A stretch of DNA of 18,383 nucleotides, from assembly GCA_002686955.1 (NCBI GenBank), contig NYZA01000139.1:1-18383 (forward strand). The letters are read 5' to 3'. The translations under genes were made by a program, and so were the position numbers. The notes below the pieces were generated by a model. The model made no database searches. It saw only the letters and a program-made list of their open reading frames with translations, and was not told the DNA's origin. Source of the DNA: Gemmatimonadota bacterium. Lineage in GTDB: Bacteria > GCA-2686955. Below are positions 8,342 through 15,917 of the stretch, piece after piece. Position 1 is the stretch's first letter. Every line of letters begins with the position of its first letter.

Positions 8342-9928
8342 ATGGCCCGCTTCTCGCTTCTGGCTTGTCTTTTCGTGCTCTCTTCCGCGAGATTCGCCGG
8401 TGCGGTGGTGCTGGAAGAGGCGACGCTGGCGCGACCGGAGGAGCCCTTGGAGCTTCGTGGCGCCGACCTGGCGGCGCTCGCTGGGCGCGGAGTGGATGCG
8501 ATAAGGCTGTTCGCGTGGAGAGACGGCGCATTCGCTTCGATCCCCTTGCAGATCGATGAACGTGGTCCTTCGGGCGGTCTTTTTCAAGAGGACGATCAGC
8601 CAGGGGTGTTGGACGAAAACGATTCGGTCGTCCTGATGCAGGAGGATGTCGGCGACCGCGTCGATCGAAGCGAGTGGATCGAGGGGGCGGAGGATCATCG
8701 ATACGAAATCGAGTTGATCGATCCGGTGGGAGAGGGGGGGAGAGGCTGGGTCTATCTCTTCGCGGGAGATGGGCTGCCGGCGTCGCCGGATGATTACGTG
8801 GAGATGGTGTCTCTCGATCCATTTGAGATCGAGAGCGATCGCTATGTGGAGCGGTTCGCCGAGGGCAATCCGGGTCTGCTGCTCGATGTGATCATCTCTG
8901 AGTCGATGGGTGGAAACGGTGTCGATCTTTACGACCGCGTGAAGTACCGCGCCAAACCGAGCCTCGTGCTGCCCTGGCTGACCGAAGAGGACGGATGGGT
9001 AGACTACGGCGGTCGCGAGCCGATCGACGGTCCGGTCCGCGTCATCAACAGCTTCAAAGTGTCGCTGGCCGGTTTTCTCGACATGATGGACGGCACTGTC
9101 TATTTCTATCGCCAGATGGTGGTGATCGAGACGGTCGTCAACCAGATCATCTTTCCCGATGTGCGGCATATGCTCTGGATAGGCGATGCGAATCCGGAGA
9201 TCAGCGATCTGGTTTACCACAACGACGCGGGAGAGGCGGGTGTGTCGCTGACCGACACGGTCGACGGCGATGGGATCCGCCGAATCGACGCACCGGCGAC
9301 CTTTCATGAATGGGTCAGCCCGAGCGCCGGCGGAGCCTTGACGATTCAAGACCCCTGGGAGATTCCCGGCAACGAGCATTCGAGCTACTACTGCGACGGC
9401 TGCGACGAAACCCGCTGGCCCGAGACCGGCGATGGCACGCAGTGGGGGCAGTGGGCGAACTGGGTGAAGGGACTGCCCTTCGGCGCGGTCATTCCCACCG
9501 AGACCTGGAATATCCGTCTTCCGGCGAGCAACGAAAGCGTGGGGGAGCGCTTTTCGCACCGCTTCTTCGCCAGAACCGAAGCGATCACCAATTGGCAGGA
9601 GCGTGAGCCGGCCACCGGCGTCGGAGGGGGTGGGCACCCGGCGGCAGCCAGGTCGCGGCCGCGGCTTCTGGAGAACCGTCCCAATCCATTCAACCCCCAC
9701 ACCAGATTGCCGTTCGAGACACCGGGGGGCGAACTTTCGCTCGCGCTTTACGATGCGGCGGGCCGTCGGGTGCGCACCTTGGTGAACGCTTCACTGCCTC
9801 CGGGAGCCCATGCGGTGGAATGGGATGGTAGGGACGACGGAGGCAGGCCCTTGCCCTCCGGTCGATATGTGGCAAGATTGAGCGGCTCGGCCATGAGCAC
9901 ATCGCGATCGATTCTGCTCATCCGTTGA
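8342..9928 (+). CDS. Secreted protein with C-terminal FlgD Ig-like sorting domain (paralogue B)
   Basis: The 528-residue product is a tandem paralogue of the preceding one and starts 3 bp after its stop, so it is probably translationally coupled; its own ribosome-binding site is weak. It has a signal peptide (cut near 'FAGA', residues 18-21). Shared landmarks in the same order are 'ARPEEPLEL', 'QIDERG', 'LDENDSVVLMQEDVGD', 'YEIELIDP', 'GWVYLF', 'GNGVDLYDRVKY', 'LTEEDGW', 'YFYRQM', 'DTVDGDGIR', C351-D-G-C354, and 'WPETGDGTQWG'. The C-terminal sorting-like domain starts near residue 441 ('RPNPFNPHTRLPF') and ends in 'LLIR'. A glycine/alanine-rich linker at about 423-438 separates it from the main domain. 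Both proteins should be exported together, perhaps as a surface pair; their ligand or activity is unknown. Confidence 0.88.
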   Translation: MARFSLLACLFVLSSARFAGAVVLEEATLARPEEPLELRGADLAALAGRGVDAIRLFAWRDGAFASIPLQIDERGPSGGLFQEDDQPGVLDENDSVVLMQEDVGDRVDRSEWIEGAEDHRYEIELIDPVGEGGRGWVYLFAGDGLPASPDDYVEMVSLDPFEIESDRYVERFAEGNPGLLLDVIISESMGGNGVDLYDRVKYRAKPSLVLPWLTEEDGWVDYGGREPIDGPVRVINSFKVSLAGFLDMMDGTVYFYRQMVVIETVVNQIIFPDVRHMLWIGDANPEISDLVYHNDAGEAGVSLTDTVDGDGIRRIDAPATFHEWVSPSAGGALTIQDPWEIPGNEHSSYYCDGCDETRWPETGDGTQWGQWANWVKGLPFGAVIPTETWNIRLPASNESVGERFSHRFFARTEAITNWQEREPATGVGGGGHPAAARSRPRLLENRPNPFNPHTRLPFETPGGELSLALYDAAGRRVRTLVNASLPPGAHAVEWDGRDDGGRPLPSGRYVARLSGSAMSTSRSILLIR

Positions 9929-9973
9929 TCTCTCGCGGCGCGTAGGGCCGGGAGGAAGAATCCAGAGAGGACC

Positions 9974-11878
9974 ATGACCGATTCGACCAAAGATCTGCTG
10001 AACGATGTGGACTGGACCCGACCCGCGGACCAGCTCAGTGTCGAAGAGTTGACGCGCGCCGGCGAGGCGATTGCGGCGATGGCCGCGGACGAGGGAGAGG
10101 CCGCACGCCTGCCGATTCGAAGCGAGGGCTTTCTCGCCGTCATGGGACGAGGAATTTTGGCCGGCGAAGAGGGGGAAGGGTTGATCCGCGCCGGCCTGGA
10201 CGAGCTCGCGAGCCATGGACTCTGGGAGCTACTCGAGGCGGCCGCGATCATCGTGGGGGGCGACGATCCGTTGAGCCCCCACGCCGCGGCGCTTCTCAGG
10301 GCCACGAGCCGACTGGGCCGGAGTGAGGAGCTCGCCCGCTTGGGTGGAGAGATCGCCGAACGGGATCCTGAGGGAGTGCCGGCCCGCTATCGCCTCGACG
10401 TCGCACGAGCCATCAGGGAACAAGGGGGAGATTCCGAGCTGGCGAGGCGGCTCCTGGAGAGGGCGATCGAGCATGTGGGCACACGGGGCGGCGACGATGA
10501 GATCGAGCTCTTCTTCGAGCTGGTCTGCGAGGAGGGAGCCGCCCAGAGCGTCGCCCCGATCGTCGAGCTCTGCGAGCGGATCGCCCGCCGCGGTAAGGAC
10601 GCCGCCACCTTCACCGGGCTCGTCGCACTTTCGCTCGACGAAGCGGAGAAGCCGGAGCAGGTTTGGGAGCTGGTGCGAGATGTCGCGCTGAAGACCGGGC
10701 AGCTGGATTCCGCGTCGGCGGAGCTGGCGGGCTCGGCGCTCATCGCCCTCTTCGGATCAGGGGTGGAGGACCTGTCGCGAGAGATCTCCAGGGCCGCCGG
10801 AGCGGACGACCCGGCGGAGGAGGTGGGCCGTATCGAACGGGCGATCCTGTGGCGCCCGGGCGTCTTCGTTCGAACCGATCGCTCGCGGTATTGGCGAGTC
10901 GAATCGTGCGACGGGCGGGAGTTGGTGCTCGAGTCCCCCACTGGCCGCCGCGACCGCGAGGCTCTCGACCCGGATCGACACGAACGGATTCCCGCCGACT
11001 CCTGGCATGTGCGGGTCGGCTTTCGGCGGGAGGAGCTGCGTGAGGCGACCGCCAGAGAACCCTTGGCGGTGATCGAGGAGTATCTGCGCAGCCACCCCAG
11101 CCGCCTCACCGATCTCGGCCTGAAGGCGGAGCTCACCGCGCAGTCGCTTCTTCCCGCGGAGGAGTGGAGCGCCTGGTTCGAGAGGGTCCGCGAGGCGATC
11201 GCGCGAGGTGAGGGTGGTGTCTGCTACGACGCGCGGCGCCGAAACCTCAGCCTCGGCCAACCGAAGCCCGCCGCGCGCCCGGCGCGCAAGCCGGCGGCGA
11301 AAAAGCAGACCGCGCGCAAGCGCCCCGCTCCGGCGGCGACTGCCGCACCGGCGGCCGCGATCGATCCGAACCTCCTCGAGCTGAGGATCGACGAGATCCC
11401 CGCGGCGAAGGCGATGCTGGAGCGGCTCCACGCGAGAGTCACCAAGCTCGAGCGGGAGCTGCGGATCGAGATACCGAAGAAGCTCGCGACCGCGGCCGCG
11501 CACGGAGATCTCAGCGAGAATGCCGAGTACGATGCGGCGAAGGAGCGGAAGGCGTATGTGGAGGGGTTGCTTCTGGAGCTGATCCCGCGTGTGCGTTCGG
11601 TTGCCGCCATCGACGGGGTTCGCTGCAAGAAGGATCAGGCGGCGCTCCTGCGCTCCGTGCGGATCGCCGAGCTACCGGAGGAGCGGAGCAGAACCGTGCA
11701 TTTGGTGCCGAACGAGCTCGCCGATCCCGACCGGAGCTTCGTCTCGATCGGTTCACCCCTGGGGAAGGCGCTGAACCGGCGCATGTGCGGCGACGAAGTC
11801 GAGCTCCAGCTGCCGGCCGGCAAGCGTGTCGTGAGGATTTGCGCCGTCGGCACATTCGGGAAGGAGCCACGGGGGTGA
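9974..11878 (+). CDS. greA: Long GreA-like transcription elongation factor with N-terminal extension
   Basis: The 634-residue protein ends in a complete Gre module. An antiparallel coiled coil from about 477 carries 'HGDLSENAEYDAAKE', with D512 and E515 at the positions of the acidic tip residues that hold Mg2+ in the RNA polymerase secondary channel. A C-terminal FKBP-like domain follows ('FVSIGSPLGKALNRRM', 'GDEVELQLPAGKRVVRI'). Gre factors rescue backtracked polymerase by stimulating transcript cleavage. Ahead of it are a helical, TPR-like region (1-280), a small beta segment near 290-330, a segment with 'EEWSAWFERVREAI' (363-412) and a Pro/Ala/Lys-rich linker (430-462). Ordinary GreA is about 158 residues. 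Long versions with a similar 'EW..W...AR' segment are known in chlamydiae and spirochaetes, which this resembles. AGAGAGGA lies just before the ATG. Confidence 0.85.
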   Translation: MTDSTKDLLNDVDWTRPADQLSVEELTRAGEAIAAMAADEGEAARLPIRSEGFLAVMGRGILAGEEGEGLIRAGLDELASHGLWELLEAAAIIVGGDDPLSPHAAALLRATSRLGRSEELARLGGEIAERDPEGVPARYRLDVARAIREQGGDSELARRLLERAIEHVGTRGGDDEIELFFELVCEEGAAQSVAPIVELCERIARRGKDAATFTGLVALSLDEAEKPEQVWELVRDVALKTGQLDSASAELAGSALIALFGSGVEDLSREISRAAGADDPAEEVGRIERAILWRPGVFVRTDRSRYWRVESCDGRELVLESPTGRRDREALDPDRHERIPADSWHVRVGFRREELREATAREPLAVIEEYLRSHPSRLTDLGLKAELTAQSLLPAEEWSAWFERVREAIARGEGGVCYDARRRNLSLGQPKPAARPARKPAAKKQTARKRPAPAATAAPAAAIDPNLLELRIDEIPAAKAMLERLHARVTKLERELRIEIPKKLATAAAHGDLSENAEYDAAKERKAYVEGLLLELIPRVRSVAAIDGVRCKKDQAALLRSVRIAELPEERSRTVHLVPNELADPDRSFVSIGSPLGKALNRRMCGDEVELQLPAGKRVVRICAVGTFGKEPRG

Positions 11879-12325
11879 GGGGGCGCTGACGTTTCGATAT
11901 AGGGAATCCTCGGGAGGACCGAGCATTGATTCGCCGAGCGCCGCCCTTCCTTTCCAGGCAAGCCCCACCGCTCCGCTCCCCCGAACTTCCCGCCCTGCTT
12001 GCTCTCGAAACGCCGCGGCGCCACGCGCCCCACCTCACGCACCCTTCACGCGCGCCAACGCCTTCGGCCGCCACGCGCACCTGCCGCCCGCGTCCCCCCT
12101 CCGCGCGCTGGGAGCCTGTTGCACATAGTCTCAGCTTCGCCCCGCTCTCCGCGGGGGCCGATGCCGGAAGAGCGCCCGCGGCCATGGAGACAATCGCCGC
12201 CCTCTTGGCCGCAATCAGCGCCACGTGGGGATATGCGTCGGCGTAGTAGCGTTTCGGTGAACAAAGGGTCGGCGAAGAAATACCTCCCTGGATTTGCGCC
12301 CAGATGTGGTGCAGATGGTATGCCA

Positions 12326-12339
12326 AATGACAAGTCATT
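12326..12339. promoter_or_regulatory. 14-bp palindrome, operator-like
   Basis: AATGAC-AA-GTCATT is a perfect 6+6 inverted repeat with a 2-bp spacer in a locally AT-richer patch. Its size and symmetry fit a dimeric repressor or Fis-type site. It lies more than 500 bp from the next start codon, so no target gene can be assigned. Confidence 0.35.
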
Positions 12340-12410
12340 CTTGCGCGGACCCTAAGGTTGGCTCAGCCCGCGCCCCATCCTCGGGGCCCCATCGAGGCAA
12401 CGATTCACGC

Positions 12411-12541
12411 CACAACTCATCGTTCACGATTCGAAACTACGGGTTGCGACGCAAATAGCTGTCACAACTGCCGGTTCAACCATGGAAACCAGCGGTTACG
12501 ACGCATATACGGGTCGCAACTCCCGGTTCCCGATGCGGAGC
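12411..12541. repeat. Degenerate tandem repeat, 52-bp period (about 2.5 units)
   Basis: Unit 1 (12411-12462) and unit 2 (12463-12514) align without gaps at 35 of 52 positions. Unit 3 starts at 12515 and matches unit 1 at 19 of its first 27 positions, then fades. Conserved blocks are CACAACT, GTTC and GAAAC in the first half and GGTT(G/A)CGACGCA in the second. The block from GGTT to GTTC across the unit 1/2 and 2/3 junctions repeats with 29 of 36 identities. The exact 52-bp spacing and the absence of indels argue for real duplication. No spacers are present. Confidence 0.7.
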
Positions 12542-12728
12542 TCCAACTCATGACACGGGGGCACCGGCGGATCGGCTCCTCCCGGCGTCGGAGATGGGCC
12601 CGTCCGCTCTTGCCCATCGTCCCGCCCTCGCCGACGCCACGACCGCACGGGGCCGCAGCGAACAACCGAGGGCGAGCTCGAGCCGGCGAAAAGCCGATGT
12701 CGAAACGTCAGGATGGTCGCTTTTCCCC

Positions 12729-12757
12729 TTGTGAGAAACGCGGGAATCAGCTATTCG
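12729..12757 (+). promoter_or_regulatory. Weak sigma-70-like promoter candidate for the regulator
   Basis: TTGTGA (12729-12734) and TATTCG (12752-12757) are separated by 17 bp. The -35 is fair and the -10 poor (last base wrong). It would give a leader of about 100 nt before ATG 12861. Confidence 0.22.
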
Positions 12758-12860
12758 AGTACAAAACGGACACTTGGAGTCCGCGTTTCCGCGCAAACCG
12801 CCTACTGGCGGAACGGGTGAATGGCAAGGCTCGTTCCGCGAGGGGCAGAGGGAGAAGTCG

Positions 12861-14372
12861 ATGAAGAATGCGGATCGCCAGTCGGAGAGACAAGAGAGCT
12901 TTGTCAAGGCAGTGACATCGAAATTCGGAAGGAGACTCGGGGCGGCTCCGGACAGCCGGCGAGACGAGCTGCTCTCGGAAGCGGTGCTTTTCGCGCTGCA
13001 GGAGAGCGGACTGGACTGGGACCAAGCGCCGCGCGCGGCGGCGGTGGAAACAGTCGGTGGAACGTTGACGGTTCAGACATCGAACCTGAACGCCCCCATT
13101 CGGATGGAGGTGAGTCGGACCGTCATCGACTCCGTAATCAATAGCGGCCAGTCATTGCTGTTGCGAAAAGCCCCGGAGAGCGGTGACTATCTCGGGGCCG
13201 AAAGCGTCACCCGCCTCGGTCTGCAGTCGATCCTGTGCGTGCCGATCCCTCACCCGACAAAAAGGGGGAGGTCGGTCGCGGCGATCTACTTCGATAGCCG
13301 AGAACCCCTCGCCTTCACGGTCGAGGATCTCTCCCTTCTAGAAGAGATCGCGGGTCTTTGCGCCCCCGCATTTCTGTCGCTAGAGCCACCATGTCCTTCC
13401 CCGGATGCTGAGTTGATAAAGATCAGCAAGCCCTTTCTAAACGTGATTCGAGCCGCTCGCCGCCAACACGGAGCCGAGACGGCGGTGCTGATCGGTGGGG
13501 AGGGCGGCACGGGAAAGACCCTGTTGGCGCAATGGCTGACCGAACAGGGGCCTCGCCGAGAGAAACGGTGTATCTCGATCGACTGCAGTCGTGGCGACAG
13601 TATTGGCCAGCGCCTTTTCGGCCGCGTCAGGGGGGGGATGGGGACAACAACCCGACGGCGAGGGGCGATCGGCATCGCCGCCGGCGGCGTTTTGATCATG
13701 GAGCGGATCGATCTGCTCACCCCGGATCTGCAGGGCAGACTTCTGAAAGCGCTCCGCGATCCAGCGAAGAACCTGCTCGTGGTCGCCACCGAATCGCGTT
13801 CGATCCCCAGGTTGATCGAGAGCGGGCATTTCAGCAGCGAGCTCTACGCCGAGCTGGGCGGCCGAATCTTCGTCCTGCCTCCTTTGCGCGACCGCCCGGA
13901 GGATCTGGCGGCGATCGCCGGAAGCATCATCGAACGCTCGGGGTACGCGCTCGAACCGGCTCTGCTGAAAGCTCTGGCCGAGCGTTCTTGGCCGGGAAAC
14001 GTCAGGCAGCTTCGCTATGTTCTCGATGAGATGCTCAGGGACGTGGCCGCGCGCGACCGTGACGCCCTCGTCATCGAGGATCTGCCGCCGATCGATCCGC
14101 TGACCGAGATCTCGGTCGATGCCGCACCCGTGTTTCGAGGAAGTGTCGGCGAGGTCGCCCTCCAGCAACTGAGGGCGACGATGGAAGAGCTTCCCGTACT
14201 GCCTTTCAAAGACGTGGCATCGGTCATCTACGCAAACGCGCTTCGACGCTCCGACGGCAATGTCTCGGCGGCCGCCCGATCATTGGCACTCAATCGAAAT
14301 ACCTTCTACTCACGACTCGACAAGGCCGGCGTGGTCCTGGGCCGGAACAATCACCGGGGTGACGAGGAGTAG
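12861..14372 (+). CDS. GAF / AAA+ / Fis-type transcriptional regulator lacking GAFTGA
   Basis: The 503-residue product has the layout of a sigma-54 activator without a receiver domain. A GAF-like sensor occupies about 30-172 ('LQSILCVPIP', 'SVAAIYFDSREPLAFT'). An AAA+ domain spans about 190-420 with Walker A GGEGGTGKT (212-220), 'LLKAL' and 'WPGNVRQLRYVLDEML'. A C-terminal Fis-type helix-turn-helix follows ('NVSAAARSLALNRNTFYSRL'). Two key elements are altered. The loop that should read GAFTGA reads GGMGTT (258-263), and Walker B has LIMER (278-282), with Met in place of the metal-binding Asp. It is therefore unlikely to remodel sigma-54 polymerase in the usual way. ATG 12861 was chosen because AGGGAG (12849-12854) lies 6 nt before it; the frame is open further upstream to 12774. 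Its stop is one base from that of the convergent barrel pseudogene. Confidence 0.87.
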   Translation: MKNADRQSERQESFVKAVTSKFGRRLGAAPDSRRDELLSEAVLFALQESGLDWDQAPRAAAVETVGGTLTVQTSNLNAPIRMEVSRTVIDSVINSGQSLLLRKAPESGDYLGAESVTRLGLQSILCVPIPHPTKRGRSVAAIYFDSREPLAFTVEDLSLLEEIAGLCAPAFLSLEPPCPSPDAELIKISKPFLNVIRAARRQHGAETAVLIGGEGGTGKTLLAQWLTEQGPRREKRCISIDCSRGDSIGQRLFGRVRGGMGTTTRRRGAIGIAAGGVLIMERIDLLTPDLQGRLLKALRDPAKNLLVVATESRSIPRLIESGHFSSELYAELGGRIFVLPPLRDRPEDLAAIAGSIIERSGYALEPALLKALAERSWPGNVRQLRYVLDEMLRDVAARDRDALVIEDLPPIDPLTEISVDAAPVFRGSVGEVALQQLRATMEELPVLPFKDVASVIYANALRRSDGNVSAAARSLALNRNTFYSRLDKAGVVLGRNNHRGDEE

Positions 14373-14373
14373 C

Positions 14374-15499
14374 TCAGAAACGATAGCGCGGTCTCACGTA
14401 AAGATTGTCTCCTTCATCGAGATCGCCGAAGAGCGTGCCTGGGTCTCCATAGAAGAGATTGGCCCCACCGGCGATCTGTATTTCGTCGGTGTGGTCGTAC
14501 GAGACGAAGGGGCGCAGATGGCCATCGCCATCGTTCGGGGAGTGGAATCCGAAGATCGAGAGCCGAACACTGTCGTAGTAGACCCGTTTTTCCACTCTCA
14601 GGGTCGTTGATACCCCACGATCGCGTCGGCGCGAGGTCCCGGCAGCATCGGATCGTTGCCTTTCGAGTTGCCGGGAGTGCCGCGAAACGCCGACTCGAGC
14701 CAGTAGACGCCCCCCAACATCGCACCGCGCAGGCTCGCCCCGGCGGCCCGGAGCTCGGTGTGAAAGGGAGTCAGGGTTGCCCCCTCGATACGAGCCGCCT
14801 CCGGGGTTTTTGTGTAACCCTGGTACGCATAGAGAGCGAAAGTACCCGGCCCAACTCGCCGAGATAGGCGCAGGCCGACCTCCCCGTCGGCGAACATCCC
14901 ACCCGGCACGTCGGGCGGAGCGACCGTCACACCCTCCTTGGCGGGAAGACGAACCGCTAGACGGGCGGCATCGGGCAGAACATCGGCCGTGAAGCGGGGC
15001 ATATACACAGAATCGACACCGAGGGGCAGACGGTGCAGGGTCAGCCGAAAGGCATCGGCGGGGACCTTGAGATAGGGATCTTCTCGCCCGATCAAAAACG
15101 CATTCCAGTCTTTTGCGAAGAGATCGTTGGCGAATACGAGATCTCCGGTTCCCCAATTCAGGGCCTGGCGACCGGCAATGATCTCCACACGGTCACCGAA
15201 GGCCAGAAGCTTGAGCCACGCTTCTCGAATATCGGCGGAGGAGTTGGCGCCACCCAGGCTTGCGTCGTGGACCAGATCCACACGGGAGAGGGACTACCCC
15301 TTGTCGCTGTAGTCGGAGAACTGTAGCTGCGCACGAATCTGTTCCGTCGAGGAATCGTTGCTCGCGCCCGGCTCGCTTCGAACCCCGATGGCCGTCTCCA
15401 CGAAGCCGTGAATCTCGGTTTGCGCCGTGGCCGACGTGGGAGAGTCCAGAGAGCGAGCGGCAGAGCCGCGCACCAATGCGAGGTCTCTGTGAACGACAC
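14374..15499 (-). pseudogene. Decayed outer-membrane beta-barrel protein (DUF1302-like)
   Basis: Reading leftwards from GTG 15499, a signal-peptide core ('CAALPLALWTLP') is followed by a one-base frameshift near 15438. The frame then continues with 'AQTEIHGFVETAIGV' and 'QFSDYSDKG', an in-frame TAG at 15294-15296, and a long stretch: 'ADIREAWLKLLAFGDRVEI', 'AGRQALNWGTGDLVFANDLF', 'KDWNAFLIGREDPYLKVP'. Near 14604-14612 the frame breaks again and resumes at 'TLRVEKRVYYD', ending 'LYVRPRYRF' with the terminal aromatic typical of barrels. As I recall the family, about 40 residues are missing at this last break, so it is a deletion rather than a base-calling slip. Relatives are porin-like barrels often found near RND exporters and LolA-like carriers, which fits the neighbour at 15515-15917. 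No intact product can be made. Confidence 0.8.
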
Positions 15500-15514
15500 G
15501 GAATCAACCCCCGA

Positions 15515-15917
15515 TCAGACCACATTGATGAAGGGCAGGCCGGTCCATTCCAGCTCGATCCCCTCCGGCGGAGCATGAGATTCGACCCACTCTTCGGCGC
15601 TCGCGACAGCGGACGACACTTCGAGGTTCTCCCCCGCCCGCATCTGCACCCAGACGTTCGCGCGGCTATGGTCGCTGGTGACGGATTTGAATAGATACTC
15701 CGGGTCTCCGCCGCTCATTTCATAGAGGAAAAGGTATTGCGCCGCTTCTTCTCTCGATTGAGGCAGAATCGATTCCGCCCGGATCTTCCCCTTTGAGTTG
15801 AAAGCGGACCTTGCGCACGATATCGGCCACCGATGAAGTAGCTCCGACATTGCGGTGTTGCTCCAAGTGGCGTTGGAGATGATCGACGATACGCAGCGTC
15901 TCGGGATCGGTCAGTAC
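15515..15917 (-). pseudogene. Fragment of an RND exporter (HAE3/MMPL type), frameshifted
   Basis: About 133 codons remain of a protein normally over 700 residues long. Reading leftwards: 'LTDPETLRIVDHLQRHLEQH', then 'NVGATSSVADIVRKV', a frameshift near 15778-15783, then 'AESILPQSREEAAQYLFLYE', 'SRANVWVQMRAGENLEVS' and 'GIELEWTGLPFINVV', ending at TGA 15515-15517. This corresponds to one periplasmic porter loop, probably the second, with no transmembrane segments left. Full-length relatives use the proton gradient to export lipids or hydrophobic compounds, as HpnN does for hopanoids. Homology starts within three bases of the AsmA-like stop codon, marking a deletion junction. The fragment ends 15 bp before the barrel pseudogene start. 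Confidence 0.78.

Larger units (their letters stand above)
11879..12860. other. Long non-coding interval before the regulator gene
   Basis: Nearly 1 kb lacks a credible gene. The first third (about 11930-12110) is strongly C-rich on the plus strand, and any frame through it is a Pro/Arg/Ala string. The middle is less GC-rich and holds a 14-bp palindrome (12326-12339) and a 52-bp-period repeat (12411-12541). The last part carries a weak promoter candidate and the ribosome-binding site AGGGAG (12849-12854) of the regulator. A frame from TTG 11926 has a good Shine-Dalgarno at 11912-11918 but an implausible product. The interval may be the remains of lost genes, a control region, or both. Confidence 0.6.

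Noticed and set aside
7928-9700. 590-codon minus-strand frame opposite the two secreted paralogues
   Set aside because: It is antisense to two genes with clear signal peptides, paralogy and C-terminal domains; its product has no recognisable motif.
12100-12125. Possible sigma-54 promoter (TGGGAGCCTGTTGCA)
   Set aside because: The spacing between GG and GC is 9 rather than the required 10, and the position is about 740 bp from the next start. A second GG-N10-GC match near 12359 lacks the rest of the consensus.
11926-12246. Open frame from TTG 11926 with a good Shine-Dalgarno (11912-11918) 7 nt upstream
   Set aside because: The 106-residue product is a Pro/Arg/Ala-rich string with no domain, signal or family character, as expected from C-rich DNA read in any frame. 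The Shine-Dalgarno lies in the loop of a 5-bp hairpin (11909-11923) and may be chance.
11511-12338. 275-codon minus-strand frame opening 'MTCHLAYHLHHIWAQ'
   Set aside because: Its second half overlaps the conserved GreA C-terminus by over 350 bp on the opposite strand, no ribosome-binding site is visible, and the sequence degrades into Arg/Ala/Gly-rich text. The first 60 residues alone are not enough to call a gene.
12411-12541. CRISPR array
   Set aside because: The 52-bp units abut with no unique spacers, identity is only about two thirds, and no cas genes are in the window.
14374-15917. Explaining the barrel and RND damage purely as sequencing error
   Set aside because: Truncation of the RND gene at both ends and the apparent 40-residue internal deletion in the barrel cannot come from single-base errors, although individual one-base shifts could.
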